Shown here: piece by piece, positions 1 through 6,357 of the stretch
How the letters are laid out: the number at the start of each line of letters is the position of its first letter
How positions within the stretch are numbered: position 1 is the stretch's first letter
Origin: Solirubrobacteraceae bacterium
Lineage (GTDB): Bacteria > Actinomycetota > Thermoleophilia > Solirubrobacterales > Solirubrobacteraceae
Reading direction: 5' to 3'
NCBI GenBank assembly: GCA_016462245.1
Contig: JAEMTR010000071.1
Coordinates: 1-7,238 of the forward strand
Length of the DNA stretch: 7,238 nt
Made by a program: the position numbers and the translations under genes
Notes under the pieces: generated by a model
The model's input: only the letters and a program-made list of their open reading frames with translations
Told to the model about the DNA's origin: nothing
Database searches by the model: none

Positions 1-1442
1 TTATAGGCCGGGTCGTGTGGTGACAGATCGGCCTGGCTTTCCCAGGCGTTGATTCGCCGCTCGAGCACTTCGCGCATCGCCGCGAAGTCATCGGGTTGAC
101 CGTCTTCGAGCGAGCGGATCGTGAAGCGGCGGTAGTCGGCCTTCTTCGCCGCCGCCGATTCGAAGACGACCATCGAGGCGACGGTGTGCGTTCCCATTAG
201 GTTCGAGATGTCGAAGCATTCGATCCGCATCGGTAGCGATTCGAGTTTCAGTTCGCGCTGCAGCTGATCAAGCGACTCAATGCGGCGGCGGCGCGTCTGT
301 TCGTTGCGCAGTCGCTCATGATCGAGCGCCAGCGCCGCGTTGCGCTCCGCCAGCTCAAGGATGCGGCGCTTGGCGCCGCGCTCGGCGGCGCGAATCTCAA
401 CCCCCGCCCCACGCCGCTCGGCGAGCATCTCAGCGAGCGCCCCGCGCTCGGCCTGCGCAAACTGCTGCTGAACGATTATCTGCGAAGGAACGCCAGGGCG
501 GCCGGAGTAGTACTGGGCGATGAACTCGGCCGCTACCTCGCCGCTCTGAAGCTCGCCGGGGTTGTCGAGGTAGAAAGATTGGCGGTCGGCCAGCACGCCG
601 TCGCGAACCTGAAAGACCTGCGCGTTGGCTTCTGCGCCGTCGGCGGCGACGGCAATCGCGTCGAACGAGCCTGCCGCCTCATTGACGACTCCCTGACTTT
701 CGAGCAACGAGCGGATCGCGTTGAGCCGGTTGCGCTCAGCGGCCGCGCGCTCATATTCGTGCGCCGCTGCGGCGGCTTTCATCCGTGCTTCAAGCTGATC
801 TTCAATTTCGCGGTAGTTGCCGGAGAGGAAGGCGATCACACCGTCGACGTTCTTGCGGTAGTGCTGCTCAGTTACGTAGTCAACGCATGGTGCCTCGCAA
901 CGTTCGATGTGGTAATCGAGGCACGGTGAACCGGTCCTCCTACCCGGCTCGGCGTCGCGGCAGGAACGAATCTGGAAGACCTTCTGCAGCACCTCAACGG
1001 TGCTTCGCGCGCGGCGTGGATTGGAGTAGGGGCCGAAGTAGACGCGGCCACTGCGGCGCCGTTCGCGCGTCAAATAGATCCGCGGGAACTGCTCATCGGT
1101 AGAAACGGCGATGAAGGGGTAGCTCTTGTCATCGCGCAGCTGGACGTTGAAGCGGGGCTCGTGGCGCGTAATAAGCGTCTGCTCGGTCAGCAGCGCTTCG
1201 GCGTCGGAGCTGAGCAGGATGAAGTCGATCGCCTCAATTGAATCGACCATCCGCACGCCACCACGCGTTACCGGCGAGCTGAAGTGACTGCTGACGCGCT
1301 TGCGCAGCGAGAGCGACTTGCCGACGTAGATCACCTCATCGTCGGCGTTCTTGAAGAGGTAAACGCCAGGCCCGTCCGGCAGCGCAAGGCGCTGCTCGCG
1401 CAGGCGCTCTTCGCGTTCGCTCGTCTGCTTCTTCTCGGCCAC
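1..1442 (-). CDS. uvrC: UvrABC system protein C (excinuclease subunit C), 3' end cut by window edge
   Basis: UvrC makes both incisions around DNA damage after UvrA/UvrB loading, in cytoplasmic nucleotide excision repair. I translated the minus strand: 480 codons are visible without a stop. The N-terminal GIY-YIG nuclease domain shows G26-V-Y and Y39-V-G, with R49 and E87 at the places of the catalytic Arg and Glu. Cysteines 161, 174, 182 and 186 (spacing X12, X7, X3) match the [4Fe-4S] cysteines of E. coli UvrC (X11, X7, X3). A UVR motif that binds UvrB spans about 214-249. The RNase H-like domain for the 5' incision begins near residue 402, with catalytic-type D411 in CFDISN and the D451-D452 pair before FAAM. 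The rest of that domain and the C-terminal helix-hairpin-helix lie beyond base 1. The start is GTG at 1442: an in-frame TAA sits directly before it, so no longer start is possible in this frame. No Shine-Dalgarno sequence is obvious. Confidence 0.97.
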   Translation of the reverse strand, partial: MAEKKQTSEREERLREQRLALPDGPGVYLFKNADDEVIYVGKSLSLRKRVSSHFSSPVTRGGVRMVDSIEAIDFILLSSDAEALLTEQTLITRHEPRFNVQLRDDKSYPFIAVSTDEQFPRIYLTRERRRSGRVYFGPYSNPRRARSTVEVLQKVFQIRSCRDAEPGRRTGSPCLDYHIERCEAPCVDYVTEQHYRKNVDGVIAFLSGNYREIEDQLEARMKAAAAAHEYERAAAERNRLNAIRSLLESQGVVNEAAGSFDAIAVAADGAEANAQVFQVRDGVLADRQSFYLDNPGELQSGEVAAEFIAQYYSGRPGVPSQIIVQQQFAQAERGALAEMLAERRGAGVEIRAAERGAKRRILELAERNAALALDHERLRNEQTRRRRIESLDQLQRELKLESLPMRIECFDISNLMGTHTVASMVVFESAAAKKADYRRFTIRSLEDGQPDDFAAMREVLERRINAWESQADLSPHDPAY

Positions 1443-1482
1443 TTAGGTGAGGATAAGAGCGCCGCGCCTATAGGGTGAGCAG
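1443..1482. promoter_or_regulatory. 40-bp divergent intergenic region between uvrC and the molybdopterin oxidoreductase
   Basis: Only 40 bases separate the GTG of uvrC (minus) from the ATG of the oxidoreductase (plus), so promoters for both must lie here or inside the opposing genes. An 8-bp perfect palindrome, CCTATAGG at 1467-1474, gives a TATA-like core on both strands. On the plus strand TATAGG (1469-1474) could be a -10 element, which would put the transcript start at or just before the ATG. On the minus strand TTATCC (1451-1456) is a possible -10 close to the GTG. No good -35 hexamers are seen. Role as a shared promoter is inference. Confidence 0.4.
1472..1478 (+). promoter_or_regulatory. 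Ribosome binding site of the molybdopterin oxidoreductase
   Basis: AGGGTGA lies 4 bases before the ATG at 1483, a fair Shine-Dalgarno match at slightly short spacing. It supports this start, and the N-terminal cysteine motif begins only eight residues later. It overlaps the candidate TATAGG -10 element, so both cannot be used in the simplest way: either transcription starts further upstream, or the mRNA is nearly leaderless. Confidence 0.5.
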
Positions 1483-3732
1483 ATGGCAACAACCGCTTTC
1501 CGTACCTGCCCACTCTGCGAAGCGACCTGCGGCCTCGAACTGACGATTGAGGAAGGCAAAGTGACGAAGGTACGCGGCGACAAAGACGACGTCTTAAGCC
1601 ACGGTTTCATCTGCCCGAAGGGCGCCAACATTGGCGTACTCCACGACGACCCAGACCGCCTGCGCACGCCAATGATGCGCGGCGAAGATGGCGAACTTGC
1701 GCCCTGCAGCTGGGACGAAGCCTTTGCCTTTATCGACGAGCGCTTCAAGCAGATCGACGCCGAATCAGGCCGCCAAGCGTTCTCCGCCTACCTCGGCAAC
1801 CCGGTCGCCCATTCGCTCAGCGGGCTGATCTACGGGCGGCCGATGCTGAAAGCGATCGGCACGCGCAACATCTTCTCCGCCAGCAGCGTTGACCAAGCGC
1901 CAAAGCAGGTTGCCTGCGGCCTGATGTTCGGCACCTCGCTGAGCATCTCGATCCCCGACATCGACCGCACCGACTACCTGCTGATTCTTGGCGCCGACCC
2001 GCTCGTGTCGAACGGCTCGCTGATGACGGCGCCCGACTTCCGTGGCCGGATGAAGAAGATCGGCGAGCGCGGTGGCAAGGTCGTCGTGATCGACCCGCGC
2101 CGCTCACGCACCGCCGAGGCCGCCGACGAGCATCACTTCATCCGCCCCGGTGGCGACGCGCTGCTCTGCTTCGCAATCGTCAACACGCTGTTTGAGGAAG
2201 GACTAGTGGCGCCGGGTGATCACCTTGATGGGCTGCTCAGCGGCGTTGAAGAGGTTGAGCAGGCGGCTCAACCGTTCACTCCTGAGGCCGTCGCTGCGAG
2301 TTGCGGCATCGAGGCTGAAACGATCCGCCGGATCGCGCGCGAGCTGGCGGCCGCGCCGAGCGCCGCCGTCTACGGCCGCATCGGCACGACAACGCAGCCC
2401 TTCGGCACCGTCACGAGCTGGCTGATCGACGTGATCAACACGCTGACCGGCAACCTCGACCGCCCCGGCGGAGTGATGTTCCCGAAGCCGCCGGCCGGCA
2501 CGCCAAACACGCAAGGCCAGCCGGGCAGCGGCCGCGGAATGAAGATCCACCGCTGGGCGACGCGCGCCAAAGGCCGAGGCGAAGTGCTCGGCGAGCTTCC
2601 CGTCAACTGCCTTGCCGAGGAGATCGAAACCCCCGGCGAGGGCCAGATCCGCTCGCTGATCACGATCGGCGGCAACCCGGTGCTCTCGACGCCGAACGGC
2701 GACCGTCTTGCGAAGGCGCTGGACACGCTCGAGCTGATGATCAGCATCGACATCTACCGCAACGAAACATCGCGCCACGCGCACGTGATCCTCCCTGCCC
2801 TCTCAGCGCTTGAGCATTCACACTTCGACCTCGTCTTCACCGTCTTCGCGATCCGCAACTTCGCCAACTACTCGCCGCCGGTCTTCGAGCCAGCGGAAGG
2901 GATGCTCGACGAGTGGGAGATTCTGCTGCGACTTACCGCGATTGCCAGCGGCGCCGGCGCGACCGCCGACATAGACGCGATCGACGACTTCTTTGCACTC
3001 GAGCTGGCCGGCCGCGAGACGCGCAGCGAAACTTCGCCGGTCGCCGGCCGCGATCCGGCCGAGCTGGTCGCAGCGGTAAGCGACCGCGTTGGCCCTGAGC
3101 GGCTGCTCGACATCATGCTTCGCTGCGGCCCTTACGGCGAGGGCTTTGGCGCCGACCCTGACGGACTAACGCTGGCAAAACTTGAGGCCAGCCCTCACGG
3201 GATCGACCTTGGCCCGCTGCAGCCGCGGATCCCTGAGTCGCTACGCACCTCGAGCGGCCTCGTTGAGCTTGCGCCGCCGGAGATCATCGCCGACGTTCCA
3301 CGCCTTCGCGCCGAGCTCGAAGGCGCGCCGGCAAATGGCAACGGTCTGCTGCTGATCGGCCGCCGCCAGCTGCGCTCAAACAACTCTTGGATGCACAACG
3401 TTCCGAAGCTCGTCTCAGGCCCCGAGGGCTGCACCGTGCTCGTTAACCCTGATGACGCTGAGCGCTGCGGCGTAGCCGACGGGCAGCGCGCAGTGCTCAG
3501 TTCGGCCCGAGGCTCGATTGAGCTGACCGCCGTCCACAGCGAGGCGATGATGCCCGGCGTCGTCTCCGTCCCCCACGGCTGGGGCCACGACGGCGAAGGA
3601 ACCGAGATCAACGTCGCCAGCGCCCACGCCGGCGCCAACGTGAACCTGCTCGGCGACAGCGAGCGCGTCGATGAGATCTCCGGCACAGCGGTGCTCAACG
3701 GAATCCCCGTCGAGCTCGCCGCCGCCGGCTAG
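1483..3732 (+). CDS. Molybdopterin-dependent oxidoreductase (BisC/formate dehydrogenase-like catalytic subunit)
   Basis: A complete 749-residue member of the Mo/W-bisMGD oxidoreductase (DMSO reductase) superfamily; the substrate is unknown. The N-terminus holds a [4Fe-4S] motif, C9-X2-C12-X3-C16-X27-C44, followed by P45-K46-G47, the Lys being the usual electron-relay residue of formate dehydrogenases. Middle domains show family landmarks: the DRTDYLLILGADP stretch near 160, a VVVIDPRRSRTA cofactor-binding segment near 206, TGNLDRPGG, and GGNPVLS at 396-402. The C-terminal dinucleotide-binding domain (about 620-745) has RSNNSWMHN at 631-639, PHGWGH at 697-702 and a SGTAVLNG close. No Tat or Sec signal is visible, so it should be cytoplasmic. 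At the usual place of the Mo-ligand Cys/Sec/Ser, by my hand alignment, there is V143, with C145 two residues on. No electron-transfer, membrane or chaperone subunit gene is in the window. Family assignment is firm; formate dehydrogenase activity should not be assumed. Confidence 0.93.
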   Translation: MATTAFRTCPLCEATCGLELTIEEGKVTKVRGDKDDVLSHGFICPKGANIGVLHDDPDRLRTPMMRGEDGELAPCSWDEAFAFIDERFKQIDAESGRQAFSAYLGNPVAHSLSGLIYGRPMLKAIGTRNIFSASSVDQAPKQVACGLMFGTSLSISIPDIDRTDYLLILGADPLVSNGSLMTAPDFRGRMKKIGERGGKVVVIDPRRSRTAEAADEHHFIRPGGDALLCFAIVNTLFEEGLVAPGDHLDGLLSGVEEVEQAAQPFTPEAVAASCGIEAETIRRIARELAAAPSAAVYGRIGTTTQPFGTVTSWLIDVINTLTGNLDRPGGVMFPKPPAGTPNTQGQPGSGRGMKIHRWATRAKGRGEVLGELPVNCLAEEIETPGEGQIRSLITIGGNPVLSTPNGDRLAKALDTLELMISIDIYRNETSRHAHVILPALSALEHSHFDLVFTVFAIRNFANYSPPVFEPAEGMLDEWEILLRLTAIASGAGATADIDAIDDFFALELAGRETRSETSPVAGRDPAELVAAVSDRVGPERLLDIMLRCGPYGEGFGADPDGLTLAKLEASPHGIDLGPLQPRIPESLRTSSGLVELAPPEIIADVPRLRAELEGAPANGNGLLLIGRRQLRSNNSWMHNVPKLVSGPEGCTVLVNPDDAERCGVADGQRAVLSSARGSIELTAVHSEAMMPGVVSVPHGWGHDGEGTEINVASAHAGANVNLLGDSERVDEISGTAVLNGIPVELAAAG

Positions 3733-3751
3733 CAACGGATCGCCAGCGAGC

Positions 3752-3775
3752 TTCGGTCAGTAAGGCCAGACCGAA
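3752..3775. terminator. Hairpin at the convergent gene ends, possible bidirectional terminator
   Basis: TTCGGTC at 3752-3758 pairs perfectly with GACCGAA at 3769-3775 (7-bp stem, 10-base loop). It sits 20 bases past the oxidoreductase stop and overlaps the last codons and stop of the converging hydrolase gene, a place where a shared terminator is expected. There is no T-tract on either side, so intrinsic termination is uncertain, and part of the hairpin is constrained by coding sequence. Confidence 0.35.
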
Positions 3776-5802
3776 AGACGACATGCCTGCTGGAGCGGGC
3801 AGACGTCGGTGAAGCGACCATCGAAGAAGTCCGCTGCCTGCTGGCCGCGCGAGAGGTCAAAGAGGCCGTGGGGATCCTGACCCGCGCGCGGAGGCGTGTT
3901 TGTAAGTGGTGGCACGTTGGTACCAATCGTCGCCCCTTCAAACTGGCGGATCGGGCCGCTGTCAAAAATCACGAGCCGCGAATCGCTGCTCTTGCCTGTG
4001 CTGCGAATCCCCCAGAACGGCACCTTGTCGAAGCTGCGGCCGCTGTTGTAGGCAGGCCTGCGGCCTACGGCGCCAACCGTCCGCGCGAGGTTCTCGGCCG
4101 CGACCTGAGCAACCTGGTGGTCGCCGACGACGGCCTCCAACAGCACTTGGTGCTTTGGAGTTCCCGGAAGAGGATCATCGGTTGCGTGCAGCGCGTAACC
4201 GTTGCCTTCGCCTCTGTCCCAGAGGTTCTGAACGGCGGCGAGGATTATTAGTCGCTTGAGCCGGTTTGGGTAGGACGGCCTGAAGAAGCCGTCGGAGTAC
4301 TCGTCAAAATCAATGCTGCGCGGAAGCAGTAGCGAGTAGTTGATGCCAGGCACGCCAAGAACTGCGCGCGTGAAGTCGGGGGCAAGGGCAGTGATCGCAG
4401 GCCCCAGAATGCCTCCCTGACTGTTGCCGTTGAAGGCCAGCTTCGAGCGGTCGATCAAGGTCCGGCCTGAGGCCCCCGGGATCGAACGCAGCGACGGGTG
4501 CGAGCCGAGCCCTTCGGCGTGGATCATCAAGCGCCCGAGCATCAGTCCGTTCAGAAGCCCTTGCTGAAGACGGTCGGGGAAAGAGGCGAAGAGCGACATG
4601 TCGCCGAGCAGCCTGATCGCGTTGCCGGCGTCGCCGCCAGCCATTCCGATCTCATCGGTTGCGCAGAAAAGAATCCCGTGCTTATTGCCGAAGAACTGAT
4701 TCTTATCGCCCAAGGCTTCCCTCGCTGATCCGAGCAAACCATGGCCGTAGATCACCGGTCGAGCGGGCTTTTCTAGCGCCGATCGAGGGATCCCACAGAC
4801 GAACTTCGCTTCCATCGTCCCTTGCTGCCGCGGAATCCAGTTGAACTTGCCCGCCTTGCGCGGCTGATAGCGGAAGCTGCCCCCTGGCGCGCAATCTGGC
4901 GTGCTCAGGTAGCAGGGGACGGTCATCGTTCCTTCTAGCTGGCGCATCTGCACAGAGTTCTGCTGCTCGGTGAAATTGATCGTCTTGTCGATCTGGAACT
5001 TGGGCGAGCGGCCGGCGACCTTCTGATCGGCAAGGTTCTTATCCCCTAGCGCAGCGAAGCTGGCGTTGCGGATCGCGAGCGCTCGCTCGGTCAGGTTCGT
5101 CTGGCTGACAACCGTGAAGTCCCAAGCTAGGTAGAGCGTTGAACGCTTGATGCCGATCCGTCCAAGAAGGTCAAAATCAGGCTTCATTCGGCGCGCACGG
5201 GCCGCCAGCGCTCCGCTTGCTTTGCCGTCTCGCACCGACGCGAATGCTGCGCCGGCCGGGATTGTGGCGCCCGATCCGTCCTTCAAGTTGCGCAGCGCGA
5301 CGATGTAGCGACGCCCTTCCGGCAGGTTGCGCGCCGGCCGAATCATCACGAGGTAGCTCCCGTCGGCCTCGTTGTCGGGATTTGCGTCGAGCTCGACCCA
5401 GATTGGCTGACGCTTGCCGGTCTTAGCGTCAACGAGGACGATCGGCGCATTGGCGGCGCTGTAACTGCCGATGTCGGTGATTGGGACTGCCCCGCTGCGC
5501 TCGAGGCTAATTCGATCAACGTAAGTCATGATCGCCGCGCCGGGGCTGAAGCCGTCGTTGTTGTTTAGGTCGGGCGTAAAAGACGAAACCCCGCCGACAT
5601 TCTTCGGGAAGACAGCAGCGTTGAAGTTGAGCCTCAAGCCGGTCGCCGAACCACGCTGAGGGGTCGTGAAGTGGTTGCTGGGGAACGGCAGCAGGCAGTC
5701 GCGCGTGTCGAACGGTTCGCAGCTCGCCTTCGCGCTGGCGACGCCGCTAAGCGCCATGACGCTGCAGGCGGTGAGCGCAAATGTTGCGACTAGCTTGTTC
5801 AA
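3757..5802 (-). CDS. Secreted alpha/beta-hydrolase-like protein, substrate unknown
   Basis: 681 residues, predicted exported. Residues 1-24 form a Sec signal peptide (MNK, a hydrophobic core, then VASA before K25). The mature part starts with C28-EPF and a PFPSNHF stretch followed by TGLRLN, a pattern I associate with uncharacterised secreted hydrolases. The catalytic half begins near 350: G353-H354-G355 resembles the oxyanion-hole HG motif, and G459-N-S461-Q-G is a G-X-S-X-G nucleophile elbow with S461. Candidate catalytic His are H645 in a DPH motif near the C-terminus and H562 in GDHQV. The mature protein carries eight cysteines (28, 36, 297, 304, 336, 380, 668, 674), three pairs closely spaced, fitting disulphides in an exported enzyme. 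Start is TTG at 5802, supported by a strong ribosome binding site and by the signal peptide. Esterase or lipase activity is inference. C13 in LTAC resembles a lipobox, but the hydrophobic run continues past it, so cleavage by signal peptidase I is favoured. Confidence 0.82.
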   Translation of the reverse strand: MNKLVATFALTACSVMALSGVASAKASCEPFDTRDCLLPFPSNHFTTPQRGSATGLRLNFNAAVFPKNVGGVSSFTPDLNNNDGFSPGAAIMTYVDRISLERSGAVPITDIGSYSAANAPIVLVDAKTGKRQPIWVELDANPDNEADGSYLVMIRPARNLPEGRRYIVALRNLKDGSGATIPAGAAFASVRDGKASGALAARARRMKPDFDLLGRIGIKRSTLYLAWDFTVVSQTNLTERALAIRNASFAALGDKNLADQKVAGRSPKFQIDKTINFTEQQNSVQMRQLEGTMTVPCYLSTPDCAPGGSFRYQPRKAGKFNWIPRQQGTMEAKFVCGIPRSALEKPARPVIYGHGLLGSAREALGDKNQFFGNKHGILFCATDEIGMAGGDAGNAIRLLGDMSLFASFPDRLQQGLLNGLMLGRLMIHAEGLGSHPSLRSIPGASGRTLIDRSKLAFNGNSQGGILGPAITALAPDFTRAVLGVPGINYSLLLPRSIDFDEYSDGFFRPSYPNRLKRLIILAAVQNLWDRGEGNGYALHATDDPLPGTPKHQVLLEAVVGDHQVAQVAAENLARTVGAVGRRPAYNSGRSFDKVPFWGIRSTGKSSDSRLVIFDSGPIRQFEGATIGTNVPPLTNTPPRAGQDPHGLFDLSRGQQAADFFDGRFTDVCPLQQACRLSVWPY

Positions 5803-5804
5803 GA

Positions 5805-5814
5805 CTCCCCCTTT
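5805..5814 (-). promoter_or_regulatory. Strong ribosome binding site that fixes a TTG start
   Basis: On the minus strand AAAGGGGGAG lies two bases before the TTG at 5802; the G-run is 4 bases from the start codon. This purine block, with the signal peptide that follows directly, is the reason to accept TTG as the hydrolase start. Confidence 0.65.
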
Positions 5815-5815
5815 G

Positions 5816-5832
5816 CGCCTGCTCGACAGGCG
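5816..5832 (-). repeat. Inverted repeat in the hydrolase 5' leader
   Basis: CGCCTG (5816-5821) and CAGGCG (5827-5832) are perfect arms around a 5-base loop. In the minus-strand transcript the hairpin would end one base before the purine-rich ribosome binding site. It could stabilise the leader or affect translation; it could also be chance in GC-rich DNA. Confidence 0.4.
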
Positions 5833-5862
5833 ACGTTTTAACCCTCCGGCGCCAAGCTACCA

Positions 5863-5880
5863 CGAGGCGGCACGGCCTCG
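5863..5880 (-). terminator. Weak hairpin downstream of the thioesterase gene
   Basis: CGAGGC (5863-5868) and GCCTCG (5875-5880) form a perfect 6-bp stem with a 6-base loop, about 40 bases after the thioesterase stop on the minus strand. It is followed by TGGTAGCTTGG rather than a T-run, so it is a weak candidate for an intrinsic terminator. Confidence 0.25.
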
Positions 5881-5919
5881 CGCCAGCTCGGGTCGGTGCT
5901 GAAAGCCCCGCGCGGCGAG

Positions 5920-6333
5920 CTAGGCCGGGCCGAACTTGGCCATCGTCTCGCGGATCTGATCGGGGATCGGCGTCTTCTTCCAGCTCGCGATGTCAACGAA
6001 GACGTAACGAAGCTCAGCAGTTACGAGCTCCGCTCCTTCGCAGCAGATCACTGCTGACGCTTCCATGCTCGTGTTCCCAAGCCGTTCAATCGTAAGCGCG
6101 ACCTCAATCTCCTGATCAAAGCGTGCTGGCGCGAGGAACTTGAGATTGGCCTCAGCGACAACAACGTCAACGCCGTTGCTCTCCATCACCTCGGCGTAGG
6201 AGTCGTCGAAGTGCTGGCGATAGAGATCGGTGATCGCGATGTCGATGTAGGTGAGGTAGTTGGCGTTGAAGGCAACGCTCTGCGGGTCGCACTCGTTGAA
6301 GCGGACGCGCAGCTTGTAGCGGAAGGGAGCCAT
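5920..6333 (-). CDS. Hotdog-fold acyl-CoA thioesterase (4HBT/YbgC-like)
   Basis: A complete 137-residue protein, the usual length for single-domain 4HBT thioesterases, which hydrolyse acyl-CoA thioesters to free acid and CoA in the cytoplasm. The key motif is C15-D16-P-Q-S-V-A-F-N23-A-N-Y26: D16 matches the catalytic Asp near residue 17 of Pseudomonas 4-hydroxybenzoyl-CoA thioesterase, and the P-Q-x-V-x-F-N pattern that follows is typical of the family's central helix entry. The remainder, with FLAPARFDQEIEV, the IERLGNTSM strand and a LVTAELRYVFVD strand, fits the beta-sheet of the fold. The start is ATG at 6333 with only a weak upstream purine stretch (GCAGAAG). It follows the cell-wall enzyme gene by 24 bp on the same strand, so the two may share a transcript, perhaps with translational coupling. 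The acyl substrate cannot be told from sequence. Confidence 0.9.
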   Translation of the reverse strand: MAPFRYKLRVRFNECDPQSVAFNANYLTYIDIAITDLYRQHFDDSYAEVMESNGVDVVVAEANLKFLAPARFDQEIEVALTIERLGNTSMEASAVICCEGAELVTAELRYVFVDIASWKKTPIPDQIRETMAKFGPA

Positions 6334-6357
6334 CTTCTGCTTAGTCTGCCGTAAAGC

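Larger units (their letters stand above)
5803..5919. other. 117-bp intergenic region, candidate promoter for the secreted hydrolase
   Basis: This is the largest non-coding gap in the window. Read on the minus strand it contains one hairpin soon after the thioesterase stop, then an AT-richer TTAAAA (5835-5840) that could be a -10 element, then a second hairpin, then the ribosome binding site. No convincing -35 is seen 16-18 bases upstream of TTAAAA. The size of the gap suggests the hydrolase is transcribed on its own rather than only as part of an operon with the thioesterase. Confidence 0.3.

Noticed and set aside
318..929. 203-codon open frame on the plus strand opposite uvrC
   Set aside because: It lies wholly antisense to a clearly conserved UvrC coding sequence; its translation shows no recognisable domain, and long shadow frames are common in GC-rich DNA.
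2733..2745. Perfect inverted repeat GCTGAT-G-ATCAGC
   Set aside because: It lies in the middle of conserved coding sequence of the oxidoreductase (residues LMIS), has a one-base centre that cannot form a hairpin loop, and is likely chance.
2203..2784. 193-codon open frame on the minus strand inside the oxidoreductase gene
   Set aside because: Antisense to conserved molybdopterin-domain sequence, Arg/Ala-rich composition typical of a shadow frame, and no family signature.
4047..4070. Inverted repeat around CAGGCCTG with flanking GTAGG/CCTAC
   Set aside because: Inside the hydrolase coding sequence; arms are short and interrupted, as expected at random in GC-rich DNA.
3868..4259. Two overlapping plus-strand frames opposite the secreted hydrolase
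   Set aside because: Both lie antisense to the hydrolase C-terminal region, which carries its H562 and H645 motifs, and neither has a convincing start signal or domain.
5764..5766. Lipobox reading (LTAC, C13) making the secreted hydrolase a lipoprotein
   Set aside because: The hydrophobic core continues for about ten residues after the Cys and ends in a good VASA signal peptidase I site, so a lipid anchor at C13 is unlikely.
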